Part shown: piece after piece, positions 1-8,718 of the stretch
Position numbering within the stretch: position 1 is the first letter of the stretch
Layout of the letters: each line of letters starts with the position of its first letter
Assembly (NCBI GenBank): GCA_900541875.1
Contig: UQLF01000003.1
Span: 1 to 64,000 of the forward strand
Source: an uncultured Collinsella sp.
GTDB lineage: Bacteria; Actinomycetota; Coriobacteriia; Coriobacteriales; Coriobacteriaceae
Reading direction: 5' to 3'
DNA length: 64,000 nucleotides
The notes under the pieces: model-generated
Databases searched by the model: none
What the model was told of the DNA's origin: nothing
Seen by the model: only the letters and a program-made list of their open reading frames with translations
Program-made: the position numbers and the translations under genes

Positions 1-106
1 CGAATACAGATATATCAGTCTCACAGCCTGTAAGCAGCAATGAAACAAGCAGTATTGTAACAATCTTTCTGCTGTTTTTTTTACATTTGTTAAATTTTTC
101 AGTCAT
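1..106 (-). CDS. Lipoprotein, N-terminal fragment (cut by window edge)
   Basis: Reading leftward from the ATG at 106-104, the first 35 codons give a lysine-rich N-terminus, a hydrophobic stretch (IVTILLVSLL) and a lipobox LLTGC with the lipidated Cys at residue 28. This is a typical signal peptidase II lipoprotein start. A GGAGG Shine-Dalgarno sequence lies 9 bases before the ATG. The remainder is outside the window, so function is unknown. It is AT-rich like the following genes and belongs to the clostridial segment. Confidence 0.7.
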   Translation of the reverse strand, partial: MTEKFNKCKKNSRKIVTILLVSLLLTGCETDISVF

Positions 107-154
107 GAAATCAGTCCTCCATATATTCTGACTGTCCGATTTTTCTACACAAGC

Positions 155-562
155 CTACAGTCCCTCTTTTTTTAATATTTCACGCCACTCAAGATCGCCT
201 CTGTCAAGTGCCTTTATAAGAAGTTCTGCCGTTGCAAGATTTGTAGCAAACGGAATGTTGTATGTATCACATAAATGAATAACATTATTTACATCCGGCT
301 CGTGTGATTTAGGAGAGAGTGGATCTCTTAAAAATATAACCATATCTATCTGATTGTGCTCTATCTGTGATGCAAGCTGCTGTTCTCCGCCCAAATGTCC
401 GGCAAGATATTTGTGTATATTGAGATTTGTCACCTCCTCAATAAGACGCCCCGTAGTTCCTGTCGCATATATGTCATGTTTACTGAGAATGCCTCTATAG
501 GCTATAGCGAAATTCTGCATAAGTATTTTTTTTGCATCATGTGCAATTAATCCAATGTTCAT
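155..562 (-). CDS. mgsA: Methylglyoxal synthase
   Basis: MgsA converts dihydroxyacetone phosphate to methylglyoxal and phosphate, a bypass of lower glycolysis. The 135-residue product matches the family in length and has the phosphate-binding ATGTTG motif, the GHLGG-QQL active-site segment, SHEPDV and the conserved NIPFATNLATAELLI end. The E. coli catalytic aspartate of GGDQQ is glutamate here (GGEQQ). Other clostridial members seem to vary at this position (from memory). I chose the ATG at 562 because GAGGG lies 5 bases before it; an in-frame ATG four codons upstream lacks such a site. It follows rodA on the same strand and may be co-transcribed with it. Confidence 0.9.
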   Translation of the reverse strand: MNIGLIAHDAKKILMQNFAIAYRGILSKHDIYATGTTGRLIEEVTNLNIHKYLAGHLGGEQQLASQIEHNQIDMVIFLRDPLSPKSHEPDVNNVIHLCDTYNIPFATNLATAELLIKALDRGDLEWREILKKEGL

Positions 563-596
563 CGTATCCCTCATTTCTATCTATACTAATATATAA

Positions 597-1814
597 TTAA
601 ATATCCAGCCCTATCTCATCATCACTGTTTTCAGATGAATTGAGATTTCTCATAGTAAATCCCTCTTTACTTGATTTGGCAGGCTGAATACCAATATTCA
701 TAACCAATCCTATACCTATCATTGATGAAATCATGGAACTTAAACCGTTACTGATAAACGGAAGTGGAAGTCCCGTATTTGGAAATATAAATGTTGCAAC
801 ACAGATATTTGCAAATACCTGAAACATAAACATGGCAGCCACTCCTACTGCTATCATTTTTCCAAGATAATCCTGTGCTTTTTTTGCAACCATAAAACAT
901 TTAAAAATAACTATTGCAAATAATAGTAATATGATACAACATCCTATGAAGCCGAATTCCTCGCCAACAACAGACCAGATAAAGTCACTTTCACGGATGC
1001 CGACACCATTGTAAGTTCTGCTCTCAAGACCTTTTCCGCCATCCTGGATAAATTTGCCGTAAAGCTGTCCGGATGCTATAGCTTTGATTGCCGAATTTTG
1101 CTGCCAGTTAAGATTGTCAGCATTTGGATAAGTGTCAGGATGAAGCCATGCCTGTATTCGGTTATACTGATAACCGTGCAATATAAAATTGTGCGGTATC
1201 TGTATATACCAGCCCAAAAAGATACTGACCGGTACGGCTGCTATAAGTACAGGCACAATGATACGGTATGTCACACCGCCGATAAATATCATAATACACA
1301 TTATAAATACACCGACAAGACTTGATGACAAATCAGGCTGTGTCAGGATTGCAAATATCGGAACTATCGCAACAATACATATCTTTATGACTGAGGAAAA
1401 CTTATCAAGTTTTGAATGAAGTGCCGCAAAAAGTGTTGCAAGCGTTATTATAAGTATAATCTTCATAAGCTCAGTCGGCTGGAACGAAATAGGTCCGAGT
1501 TTTATCCATCGGTATGTTCCTGTATTATTGTCAGTTCCTAAAGGTGTGTGAACAGCAAGTGTAAGCAGTATTCCTACTATATAATATACAATAGAAAACT
1601 GACATATAAAATGATAATCTATCACAGATACAATGGCAATGATAAATAATCCAAATATAAGACCTACTACCTGACCTTTCATAAGAGAATACCCTTTATC
1701 GGTTCCTCCTGCCATTCTTACACAATATACTCCCAATATACAAAGTGTAACTACAACACATAATAGTGAAAAGTTATACTTCTTCCAATCATACTGCCTG
1801 ATTCGGTTGATCAT
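597..1814 (-). CDS. rodA: RodA/FtsW-family SEDS glycosyltransferase
   Basis: SEDS proteins polymerise lipid II glycan strands in the membrane together with a class B PBP. The 405-residue product is strongly hydrophobic, with about ten membrane segments. It carries the family signatures FQPTELMKI (about residue 110), PDLSSS, ESDFIWSVVGEEFG (whose Asp is the proposed catalytic residue) and PNTGLPLPFISNGLSS near the end. It sits downstream of the PBP2 gene in the same direction, the classic elongasome pairing, so RodA is preferred over FtsW or SpoVE. A short hydrophilic tail follows the last membrane helix. Confidence 0.9.
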   Translation of the reverse strand: MINRIRQYDWKKYNFSLLCVVVTLCILGVYCVRMAGGTDKGYSLMKGQVVGLIFGLFIIAIVSVIDYHFICQFSIVYYIVGILLTLAVHTPLGTDNNTGTYRWIKLGPISFQPTELMKIILIITLATLFAALHSKLDKFSSVIKICIVAIVPIFAILTQPDLSSSLVGVFIMCIMIFIGGVTYRIIVPVLIAAVPVSIFLGWYIQIPHNFILHGYQYNRIQAWLHPDTYPNADNLNWQQNSAIKAIASGQLYGKFIQDGGKGLESRTYNGVGIRESDFIWSVVGEEFGFIGCCIILLLFAIVIFKCFMVAKKAQDYLGKMIAVGVAAMFMFQVFANICVATFIFPNTGLPLPFISNGLSSMISSMIGIGLVMNIGIQPAKSSKEGFTMRNLNSSENSDDEIGLDI

Positions 1815-1837
1815 TACAACTCATCCTAACCTTTCAT

Positions 1838-2122
1838 TTATTTACGGAAATTTCTTGATCCCTCTTTAATCGGAATATTTGCCAAAAGTGCATTAACCGT
1901 TCCTGATGTTTCATCAAGCTCTGTCTTTGTTACTTTTATATCAAGTCCTTCTGTATCAATATCTACATATTTTGAAATGACCTGGATAATGTCATTTTTC
2001 ATCTGTTCCATAAGCTCCGGAGAACAAACGGCTCTATCCGAAGTTATAGCTACCTTTAATCTCCTCTTTGCAACATCACTGCTGCTCTCAGAGCTTCTAA
2101 AAAAATTTGAGAAAAGTCCCAT
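1838..2122 (-). CDS. minE: Cell division topological specificity factor MinE
   Basis: MinE stimulates the MinD ATPase and restricts MinCD to the cell poles. The 94-residue product is of normal length. It begins with the amphipathic membrane-binding helix (MGLFSNFF), continues with AKRRLKVAITSDRA, the MinD-contact region, and then the beta-rich dimerisation domain (DIIQVISKYVDIDTEGLDIKV). It lies 28 bases after minD on the same strand, the usual minC-minD-minE order. Confidence 0.93.
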   Translation of the reverse strand: MGLFSNFFRSSESSSDVAKRRLKVAITSDRAVCSPELMEQMKNDIIQVISKYVDIDTEGLDIKVTKTELDETSGTVNALLANIPIKEGSRNFRK

Positions 2123-2150
2123 GATGTTCCTCCACTAATCTGAATTTAAT

Positions 2151-2939
2151 TTATTTTTTGAAAATTGCTGATAATTTTTGGAAAAATCCTTCCTTAACAT
2201 CAAGGTTCAAATAAGGAACATCTTCTCCCATCACTCTCTTACATATATTCATATACGCCTGTCCTGCAAGGCAGTCAGAACCTACTAACGGCTCACCGTT
2301 GTTTGTTGATGTGATAATGTGCTCATCATCAGGCACGATACCTATAAGGTCGATACCGAGAATATCGACAACATCATCGCTTGACATCATATTACCCTCT
2401 TTTACCATGTCCGACCTGAGTCTGTTCACGATAAGATGTGTCTTTGTAATCTCATTTGCTTCGAGAAGTCCTATAATCCTGTCCGCATCTCTTACTGCTG
2501 ATACCTCAGGTGTAGTAACTACCAATGCTCTGTCTGCTCCTGCTATTGCATTCTGAAATCCCTGTTCGATTCCGGCAGGGCAGTCCATGATTATGTAATC
2601 ATACTCATTCCTAAGCTCGTCAGCAAGTTTTTTCATCTGTTCAGGACTAACTGCAGTCTTATCCTTTGTCTGTGCAGATGGTAAAAGAAAAAGATTCTGA
2701 TGCCTCTTATCCTTGATAAGTGCCTGCTTTATACGGCAGTTATTTTCTATGACATCTACAAGATTATAAACTATCCTGTTTTCAAGTCCCATAACCACAT
2801 CGAGATTTCTAAGTCCTATATCAGTATCAATAAGAACGACTTTCTTTCCCTCCATTGCAAGACCTGTGCCCAAATTGGCGGTTGTAGTTGTCTTTCCCAC
2901 ACCACCTTTTCCGGATGTGACTACTATTACTTCTCCCAT
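2151..2939 (-). CDS. minD: Septum site-determining ATPase MinD
   Basis: MinD is a membrane-cycling ParA/MinD-family ATPase that recruits MinC. The 262-residue product has the deviant Walker A motif SGKGGVGKTTTTANLG near residue 9, Walker B (DYIIMDCPAG) and a C-terminal amphipathic membrane-targeting helix, GFFQKLSAIFKK. Both length and ends fit a full protein. It is followed by minE and preceded by minC with a 119-base gap. Confidence 0.96.
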   Translation of the reverse strand: MGEVIVVTSGKGGVGKTTTTANLGTGLAMEGKKVVLIDTDIGLRNLDVVMGLENRIVYNLVDVIENNCRIKQALIKDKRHQNLFLLPSAQTKDKTAVSPEQMKKLADELRNEYDYIIMDCPAGIEQGFQNAIAGADRALVVTTPEVSAVRDADRIIGLLEANEITKTHLIVNRLRSDMVKEGNMMSSDDVVDILGIDLIGIVPDDEHIITSTNNGEPLVGSDCLAGQAYMNICKRVMGEDVPYLNLDVKEGFFQKLSAIFKK

Positions 2940-3058
2940 TTTCTGTTTCCTCCTGTTAAAAGAAATTTAATAGTGTTACATTGTGCATAACAGATGCATT
3001 TAGTAACTTTTAATATTTTTAATAATAATTTTATCAAAAAAAACATTCTGTGTCTACA

Positions 3059-3733
3059 TTACAATTTTATATCATTCATTACATCTTTGTCTAACGGTTC
3101 TATATATATATTTTCATCTTCAAGAAAAGCAATCTTTGTCTCCGGTTTGTGTCTCTTTTTTAGTCTTGCCGGTTTATCCGGTGCCCTTGCGATAACATCT
3201 GCTATCTTTATCTGCATTGGATTCATGTCAAGAGCTATTACAAACGCATTAGTATTACCTGTAGAGCCTGCATATACAGTGCCCTCAAGCGTGCCAAGTA
3301 TTATTACATTACCCTTTGAGACAACTTTTGCTCCGACCTTTACATCGCCTATCACGATAATGCTCGTCTCAACATCAAGCACCTGTCCGGAGCGGAGTGT
3401 TCCTTTAAAAAACTGCCCCGTATTTGCATCCTGAACGGCATACTTATTTTCAATGGCTCTTGAAAAATCAGCTTCTTTTTCAGGATCATCAATGGTAATG
3501 CATACTATATTTAAATGACAGTTTTCATGAATTATTGATATTATTTCTTCCTGCTGTTCGTCAGTGAGTTCACGCCCCTGAAAGCTTATGGCTTTAGAAA
3601 CATTTCCCAAAAACTCATCTGATGAGTGAAATTTATCAGCAACAGCTTCTTTTAACTGTTCATATGGAAGTTTGTCATCAAGCACCAGGATTATTCCGGA
3701 TTTTGTTCCCTTAATAACTACTGATTCTTTCAT
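3059..3733 (-). CDS. minC: Septum formation inhibitor MinC
   Basis: MinC blocks FtsZ assembly away from midcell. The 224-residue product has the expected two-domain layout: an N-terminal FtsZ-inhibiting domain (residues 1 to about 100) and a C-terminal right-handed beta-helix that dimerises and binds MinD. The latter is visible as glycine-punctuated repeats (SIIVIGDVKVGAKVVSKG, NVIILGTLEG). It starts 12 bases after the PBP2 stop codon, so PBP2 and the min genes read as one operon. Confidence 0.92.
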   Translation of the reverse strand: MKESVVIKGTKSGIILVLDDKLPYEQLKEAVADKFHSSDEFLGNVSKAISFQGRELTDEQQEEIISIIHENCHLNIVCITIDDPEKEADFSRAIENKYAVQDANTGQFFKGTLRSGQVLDVETSIIVIGDVKVGAKVVSKGNVIILGTLEGTVYAGSTGNTNAFVIALDMNPMQIKIADVIARAPDKPARLKKRHKPETKIAFLEDENIYIEPLDKDVMNDIKL

Positions 3734-3745
3734 TTTTCACCCTCC

Positions 3746-5812
3746 TTAATCTATATGTGATGTACTTGATTCAGGCATCTTTACGGAACCTGAAACTTTC
3801 TTTCCTGCCTTAGAACCTTTCTTTCCAAAGTAATATTTGTAAACATCTCTTGCTGTCTGTGCCGCATTTGATGATGCGTAACCATTTGGAATTACACATG
3901 TTACAGATATTTTTGGTTTCTTATAAGGTGCATACGAAATAAAATATGCATGATTGGCATGGAATTTACTCTGCTGTGCTGTACCTGTCTTTCCGGCTAC
4001 CGTGGTCTTAAGATTTTTAAACATAAAACTGATGGAACTTCTTGAACCATTTACAACAAGTTTCATTCCTTTATGAACAGCATCCCATGATGACTGTTTT
4101 ATATTGATTTTGTTTCTCAATTTTGCTTTGTTGTTTAAAACAGTTTTTCCTTTTACATTCTTAATCTTGTCTACAAGTGTAATATTGTAGCAGTTTCCAC
4201 TGTTTGCAACAGTTGTAACATAACGCGAAAGCTGAGCAGGTGTGTAAGCATGTGTATCCTGACCTATTGCCGCTCTTACAGCATCAGTAGTCGCAAAATG
4301 AGGTGCTATCTCAGGAATTTCAACACCCGATTTATCAGTAAGACCAAATTTATCTGCATATTTTTTAAGTCTCTTAATACCTCTTGGATAGTTAATGTTT
4401 CCTGATGATGTTTTTCCTGAAAGCATATATCCTACCTTGTAGAAGAAATAGTTACAAGAAACCTCTATGGCATCTGATACTGTAAGATCTCCATGTGATA
4501 CAGTGCTCCAGCACTTTGCAGGATGATCTATATCCGAAAATACCGTGTGGTCATATATATGTGTCGATGGGCTTATCACTCCCTCTTCCATACCTGTTAC
4601 TGCCGATATTACCTTAAATGTTGAACCCGGAGCCATCTCTTGCATTGTAGGTCTGTTAAGCAGTGGCGAAGATGAATTCTGAATAAGTTTTTTGTTATAA
4701 TATTCAGAATCAACCTTATTTGCCATCTTATTATTGTCATAACTCGGATAAGTAACCATCGCTTTTACATCACCTGTTTTTACATCGGTTACTACAAGAG
4801 AACCTGAACAAGGCTCAAGTCCCAAATCTCCCGGTGTTATCTCAAGTTTTTTAATCTGCTTGATTATATAAGAATATGGTGACAAAGCTCCTGACTGAAG
4901 ATTTGTATAATCAGTCTTACTTTTCTTTACGGCTTTTTGGTCCATAAGTAAAAGACAGGTATCAGTTCCCGACAGTTCATAATGCTGCACAAGATAACCA
5001 TATATCAGCTTTGCAAAGCCTGTATCATCCTTAAGCTTTTTAAAACCATAATCAAGAAGTTTTTTGTATATTTCTTCCGATGTATAATAACCGCTTTTTA
5101 TATCAAGCTTTTCCTGGTCTATCCACTGTTTTGAAATAGCATACTGTAAAAATCTGCTTAAGCTTGTTTTTCCCTTTGCAAACTTTTTATATACAGAGTC
5201 AGATGTATCAACCTGATTGACAAGAACTATATTATCATCCTTAAGCTGCTTATAAAAGTAGTCAAGAAAATCATTCATATCATCAGAAAGATCTTTTGAA
5301 CCTTTTGTATAATCTGTAGCCAGATGTTTTTTCATATCTGTAACAATTTTTTTAGATTTGTTTTTGTATTTGTCATAGGTACTTTTTTCAAGTGAACTTG
5401 CTTTCCTGCTTTTAAAATGAGTAACATCTATAATATTATTTTTATACAATGCCTCATATACATCATATATAGGTATTTTTATATCAGTCGAGTTAGTACC
5501 CTTAGAGCCTGCACTGGAGCTGTTATTTATTCTGCTTATAAGAACACCTGCAAGATTTTCTTCAAGAAGATTATAACACTCCTCCTGAAGTTTCGCATCT
5601 ATAGTAAGGTACAAATCATCCCCCGCCACCGGATTTTTAGTTTCATCAACTGAAACAATGCGGCTTGTACTTGAATTTATGCTAAGTACCTCCTTACCTT
5701 TTTTTCCTTTAAGCTGATCCTCATATACACTTTCGAGTCCCGATATTCCAACCTGGTCATCAATCGTATAATCTGTTTTTTTATTTTTTTTCGCTGCCCC
5801 CTCAACCCCCAC
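3746..5812 (-). CDS. mrdA: Penicillin-binding protein 2, N-terminally truncated at the contig junction
   Basis: Class B PBP transpeptidase that cross-links peptidoglycan during elongation. The transpeptidase domain is intact, with the serine motif APGSTFK, SCN and AGKTGTAQQ in the usual order. A long linker-dimerisation region precedes it. The open frame begins at a GTG at 5812 with no membrane anchor or signal, and the first protein-like residues (KKTDYTIDDQVGISG) correspond to the middle of the dimerisation domain in this family. The N-terminal membrane helix and perhaps 200 residues are missing. The first nine codons come from GC-rich DNA on the far side of the junction and are not part of the protein. 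Confidence 0.88.
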   Translation of the reverse strand: MGVEGAAKKNKKTDYTIDDQVGISGLESVYEDQLKGKKGKEVLSINSSTSRIVSVDETKNPVAGDDLYLTIDAKLQEECYNLLEENLAGVLISRINNSSSAGSKGTNSTDIKIPIYDVYEALYKNNIIDVTHFKSRKASSLEKSTYDKYKNKSKKIVTDMKKHLATDYTKGSKDLSDDMNDFLDYFYKQLKDDNIVLVNQVDTSDSVYKKFAKGKTSLSRFLQYAISKQWIDQEKLDIKSGYYTSEEIYKKLLDYGFKKLKDDTGFAKLIYGYLVQHYELSGTDTCLLLMDQKAVKKSKTDYTNLQSGALSPYSYIIKQIKKLEITPGDLGLEPCSGSLVVTDVKTGDVKAMVTYPSYDNNKMANKVDSEYYNKKLIQNSSSPLLNRPTMQEMAPGSTFKVISAVTGMEEGVISPSTHIYDHTVFSDIDHPAKCWSTVSHGDLTVSDAIEVSCNYFFYKVGYMLSGKTSSGNINYPRGIKRLKKYADKFGLTDKSGVEIPEIAPHFATTDAVRAAIGQDTHAYTPAQLSRYVTTVANSGNCYNITLVDKIKNVKGKTVLNNKAKLRNKINIKQSSWDAVHKGMKLVVNGSRSSISFMFKNLKTTVAGKTGTAQQSKFHANHAYFISYAPYKKPKISVTCVIPNGYASSNAAQTARDVYKYYFGKKGSKAGKKVSGSVKMPESSTSHID

Positions 5813-5815
5813 CGG
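5785..5815. other. Composition junction (probable assembly chimera)
   Basis: To the left the DNA is AT-rich clostridial sequence inside the PBP2 gene. To the right it is GC-rich actinobacterial sequence. The change occurs at a run of T and A bases (5775-5791) followed by CGCTGCCCC. No transposase, integrase, tRNA or repeated end marks the boundary, and PBP2 simply stops mid-domain. Confidence 0.75.
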
Positions 5816-5935
5816 TTCGTGGCTTATAATTTGTTTTTTTTTCTGGGGTGTGGCCGCCCATCTTTTTTTTTACACCCGCAACTCATGAGGGTACGTATGG
5901 GCTACCATGGTGGCAACCTAGCGAAAGGATGTTTC

Positions 5936-7024
5936 ATGGCACATGTCGATGACCAGCGTGTGGCGCGCGTGCTCGATGCGCTCGAGGCTCAGCACCCCGG
6001 CGCACAGCTGCTCGCAAACGACCCGTGGTCGATCTATTACCTGACCGGTTTTTATGCCGATATGTTCGAGCGTTTTTGCGGCGTGCTGCTCGCACGCGGT
6101 AGCGAGCCCGTGATCCTGGTCAACGCGCTGCATCAGCTGCCCGAGTATGACAACGCGCGCGTTGCCTACCACACCGATACCGACGTCGTGGCCGACGCCA
6201 TCGCTCGCGAGGTCGATCCGAACAAACCGCTCGGCATCGACACCGTCATGCGTTCCGGCTTTTTGATGCCACTCATGGAGCGCCACGCAGCCAGCGAGTT
6301 TTTCCTGGGCGACTTTGCCGTCACCGCCGCGCGCACCCACAAGGATGACGCCGAACAGGAGCTCATGCGTGCATCTTCGGCCGCTAACGACGCCGTGATG
6401 GCCGACGCCATCAAGCTCGTCCACGAAGGCGTGACGGAGCGCGAGATTGCCGACCAGATGCTCGGCCTGTATCGCAAGCACGGCTGCGAGGGCTTTAGCT
6501 TTCCGCCCATCGTGAGCTTTGGTGCTAACGCCGGCGACCCGCACCACGAGCCCGACGACACCGTGCTCAAGCGCGGCGACGTAGTGCTGTTCGACATTGG
6601 CGGGCGTCATCGCAACTACTGCTCGGACATGACGCGCACGTTCTTTTGGGGCGATCCGGACGAGGAGACGGCGCGCATCTACGACATCGTGCGCCGTGCC
6701 AACGAGGCCGCCGAGGCGCTCATCGCACCGGGTGTGCGCATGTGTGACCTGGACCGCGCCGCGCGCGACGTGATTGAGGGTGCGGGCTATGGGCAGTACT
6801 TTACACATCGCCTGGGACACTCGATCGGCCTGCAGGACCACGAGCCGGGCGACGTCTCGCTGGTCAACGATCAGGTCGTGGAGCCAGGCATGACATTCTC
6901 CATCGAACCGGGCATCTACCTCCCCGGCCGCACCGGCGTCCGCACCGAGGACTTGGCCCTGGTGACCGAGAAGGGCGTCGAGATTCTCAACGCCTACCCT
7001 CACGATCTGGTCCGTCTAGTCTAG
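5936..7024 (+). CDS. M24-family metallopeptidase (Xaa-Pro aminopeptidase-like)
   Basis: Cytoplasmic two-metal peptidase expected to remove N-terminal residues ahead of proline. The 362-residue product has a creatinase-type N-terminal domain (residues 1-125) and a pita-bread catalytic domain. The metal ligands are visible in FDIGGR, DMTRTFFWG, HRLGHSIGLQDHEPG, FSIEPGIY and VRTEDLAL. The ATG at 5936 is chosen because AAAGGA lies about 8 bases upstream; the frame stays open further up but reads through non-coding sequence near the junction. A TATAAT hexamer at 5825-5830 has only a weak -35 match. It converges with folC. PepQ versus PepP cannot be decided. Confidence 0.88.
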   Translation: MAHVDDQRVARVLDALEAQHPGAQLLANDPWSIYYLTGFYADMFERFCGVLLARGSEPVILVNALHQLPEYDNARVAYHTDTDVVADAIAREVDPNKPLGIDTVMRSGFLMPLMERHAASEFFLGDFAVTAARTHKDDAEQELMRASSAANDAVMADAIKLVHEGVTEREIADQMLGLYRKHGCEGFSFPPIVSFGANAGDPHHEPDDTVLKRGDVVLFDIGGRHRNYCSDMTRTFFWGDPDEETARIYDIVRRANEAAEALIAPGVRMCDLDRAARDVIEGAGYGQYFTHRLGHSIGLQDHEPGDVSLVNDQVVEPGMTFSIEPGIYLPGRTGVRTEDLALVTEKGVEILNAYPHDLVRLV

Positions 7025-7028
7025 CCAA

Positions 7029-7057
7029 TGTGACAAAGGGACAGTCCCTTTGTCACA
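7029..7057. repeat. Perfect 13-bp palindrome with 3-base loop
   Basis: TGTGACAAAGGGA, then CAG, then the exact reverse complement. It begins 4 bases after the M24 peptidase stop codon, so it could end or protect that transcript, but no T-run follows. The sequence resembles short palindromes scattered in Coriobacteriia genomes (from memory, not checked). Confidence 0.8.
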
Positions 7058-7086
7058 TCCCACCAACACCGCGCCACAAAAACGGC

Positions 7087-7218
7087 CTATCTACTACGTT
7101 TAACCCGCATAGGTCGACCATGCGGGTATTTATTGAAAACCGGCAAGTCTTCTACCTGCGGTTTTGATTTCACGATTTTCCGTGTGGTCGAGGGTGACCA
7201 GTCAAACGTAGTAGATAG
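7087..7218. repeat. Cruciform-like element with 15-bp closing arms and three inner hairpins
   Basis: The outer arms CTATCTACTACGTTT (7087-7101) and its exact complement (7204-7218) enclose about 100 bases. Inside are an 8-bp hairpin, ACCCGCAT/ATGCGGGT (7103-7110 with 7120-7127), a weaker AACCG/CGGTT pairing near 7138-7160, and CACG/CGTG near 7171-7184. This gives a multi-branched fold like a structured RNA or a small mobile palindrome. It has no open frame. Confidence 0.7.
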
Positions 7219-7293
7219 CCCCATTTCGTGGCAAGCGAGTCAACTCGGGGCACAGGGCAGCTAAAAAGCCCCGTCCCAAATTGGCTGCTTTTG

Positions 7294-7360
7294 AGTTGCG
7301 GTGATATACGGACTGTTTGAGGCTTCTGGCTTGTAAAACAGTCCGTATTTCACCGCAACT
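7294..7360 (-). repeat. Palindromic element family A, copy 1
   Basis: Arms beginning AGTTGCGGTG and ending CACCGCAACT, about 25 bp each with one mismatch, enclose a short loop. A conserved tail, close to GAGGGGATGGG, joins it to the folC stop codon at 7375-7377. Further copies are at 22663, 45118 and 46400. Confidence 0.85.
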
Positions 7361-7374
7361 GCTGAGGGGATGGG

Positions 7375-8718
7375 TTAGCGAAGCAGGCCGGCAACTTCGC
7401 CGGCTAGAGTGATGGTACCGGCGGCAACGAAGGACTCGCCCACGGCGTCAAAAGCCGCGAGAGCCTCGGGCACGCTAGGGTACACACCGGCAAGCTTGTT
7501 GGCGTCCACCAGGACAGCGAGCTCCTCTGCCGGCAGGGCGCGATCGGAATCGGTCTGCGTCACGACCACACGGGGGAACGCCGGAACCAGAACGTCAACG
7601 ATACCCGCCACGTCCTTATCGGCCAGCGCGGCACACAGCAGCGTGGGGCGATTCTCCACGCACGGATCGATCTCGTCCAGCGCGCCTACAAAGTTCTCGC
7701 AGCTCTGGGGGTTATGGCAGGCGTCGATCAGCTTGAGCGGATCGGTCCCCAGCACGTCAAAACGACCCGGTGTGGGGCAGCCCATAAGCGAGGCATCCAG
7801 CGCATCGTGGTCGAGCTCGCGACCCAGATACCCCTCGCACAGCATAATCGCGCACGCGGCATTCTGCGGCTGATAGGACGGTTTGACCATGCTCGACGTA
7901 TAGATCGCACGCGGCGTGGTGCAGCTAAACTCCACCGTATCGCCCACGTGTGCCGGAAGTTTAGTCGTCGTATGGCTCACCACGAGCGGCACAACGCCGC
8001 ACTCGCGACAACGTGCATCCATCACGCGCTGAACGCTCGGCTCATGCGTTCCCTCACCCAAAACAACCAGGCGCCCAGGCTTAATAACCGCAGCCTTCTC
8101 ACCCGCAATGGCCTCGAGCGTATCGCCCAAAATACGTGTGTGATCGAGCCCAATACCCGTAATGGCAACGGCGACGGGATCGGTCGCACTCGTGGCGTCC
8201 CAACGACCGCCCATGCCAACCTCGAGCACGGCAACATCCACCGCGGCCTCGGCAAACACTACAAGTGCAGCAGCCGTCAGCAAGTCAAATGGCGTGATGG
8301 TATAGGCGCGCCCCCCCGCCGCCACACGGTGCGCATTCACGCGATGTCCCGCCTCAACAGCGGCCGAAACGCCACGGGCAAACGCCTCGTCGGTCACGAC
8401 ATGACCATCGACCTCCATGCGCTCGGGATAGCGCACCAGCTGTGGCGACGTATACAGCGCGGTTTTGAGCCCCTCACCACGAAGAATGGCAGCCGAAAAA
8501 CGCGTAGTCGAAGTCTTGCCATTGGTACCGGCAACCTGGATGCAATCGAAATACTCGTCCGGACGCCCCAGCTCATCGAGCATATCGACAACTGTCTCAA
8601 GCAGAGGACCAGCATCCCCAGAAATCCGCCCCGTATCAGCAGCAAGCCCCACAGCCTCATCAAACGAAAGCAGCTCAAACGAGAAAGGAACGACATAAGA
8701 CCCAGAACGCTTAGCCAT
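7375..8718 (-). CDS. folC: Bifunctional folylpolyglutamate/dihydrofolate synthase
   Basis: FolC adds glutamate to dihydropteroate and/or folates using ATP (Mur-ligase superfamily). The 447-residue product has the ATP-binding P-loop VAGTNGKTSTT (about residue 62), the EVGMGGRWDATS motif, GLDHTRILGDTLEAIAGEKA and a C-terminal ligase domain with DACHNPQS. I chose the ATG at 8718, about 10 bases after GAGGGG; the frame also opens seven codons earlier. It lies downstream of valS in the same direction, a common bacterial pair, with a 270-base palindrome-bearing gap. Confidence 0.92.
   Translation of the reverse strand: MAKRSGSYVVPFSFELLSFDEAVGLAADTGRISGDAGPLLETVVDMLDELGRPDEYFDCIQVAGTNGKTSTTRFSAAILRGEGLKTALYTSPQLVRYPERMEVDGHVVTDEAFARGVSAAVEAGHRVNAHRVAAGGRAYTITPFDLLTAAALVVFAEAAVDVAVLEVGMGGRWDATSATDPVAVAITGIGLDHTRILGDTLEAIAGEKAAVIKPGRLVVLGEGTHEPSVQRVMDARCRECGVVPLVVSHTTTKLPAHVGDTVEFSCTTPRAIYTSSMVKPSYQPQNAACAIMLCEGYLGRELDHDALDASLMGCPTPGRFDVLGTDPLKLIDACHNPQSCENFVGALDEIDPCVENRPTLLCAALADKDVAGIVDVLVPAFPRVVVTQTDSDRALPAEELAVLVDANKLAGVYPSVPEALAAFDAVGESFVAAGTITLAGEVAGLLR

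Larger units (their letters stand above)
7025..7374. other. 350-base intergenic region filled with palindromic elements
   Basis: No coding sequence is supported here. The space between two convergent genes holds three separate inverted-repeat elements in a row (7029-7057, 7087-7218 and 7294-7360), each listed on its own. The remaining sequence (7219-7293) shows no recognisable feature. Confidence 0.7.

Noticed and set aside
1..5812. Lateral transfer of a clostridial min/rod cluster into Collinsella
   Set aside because: The segment ends mid-gene at a homopolymer and lies at the window edge, with no mobile element. Chimera is simpler; this is kept only as an alternative to be tested.
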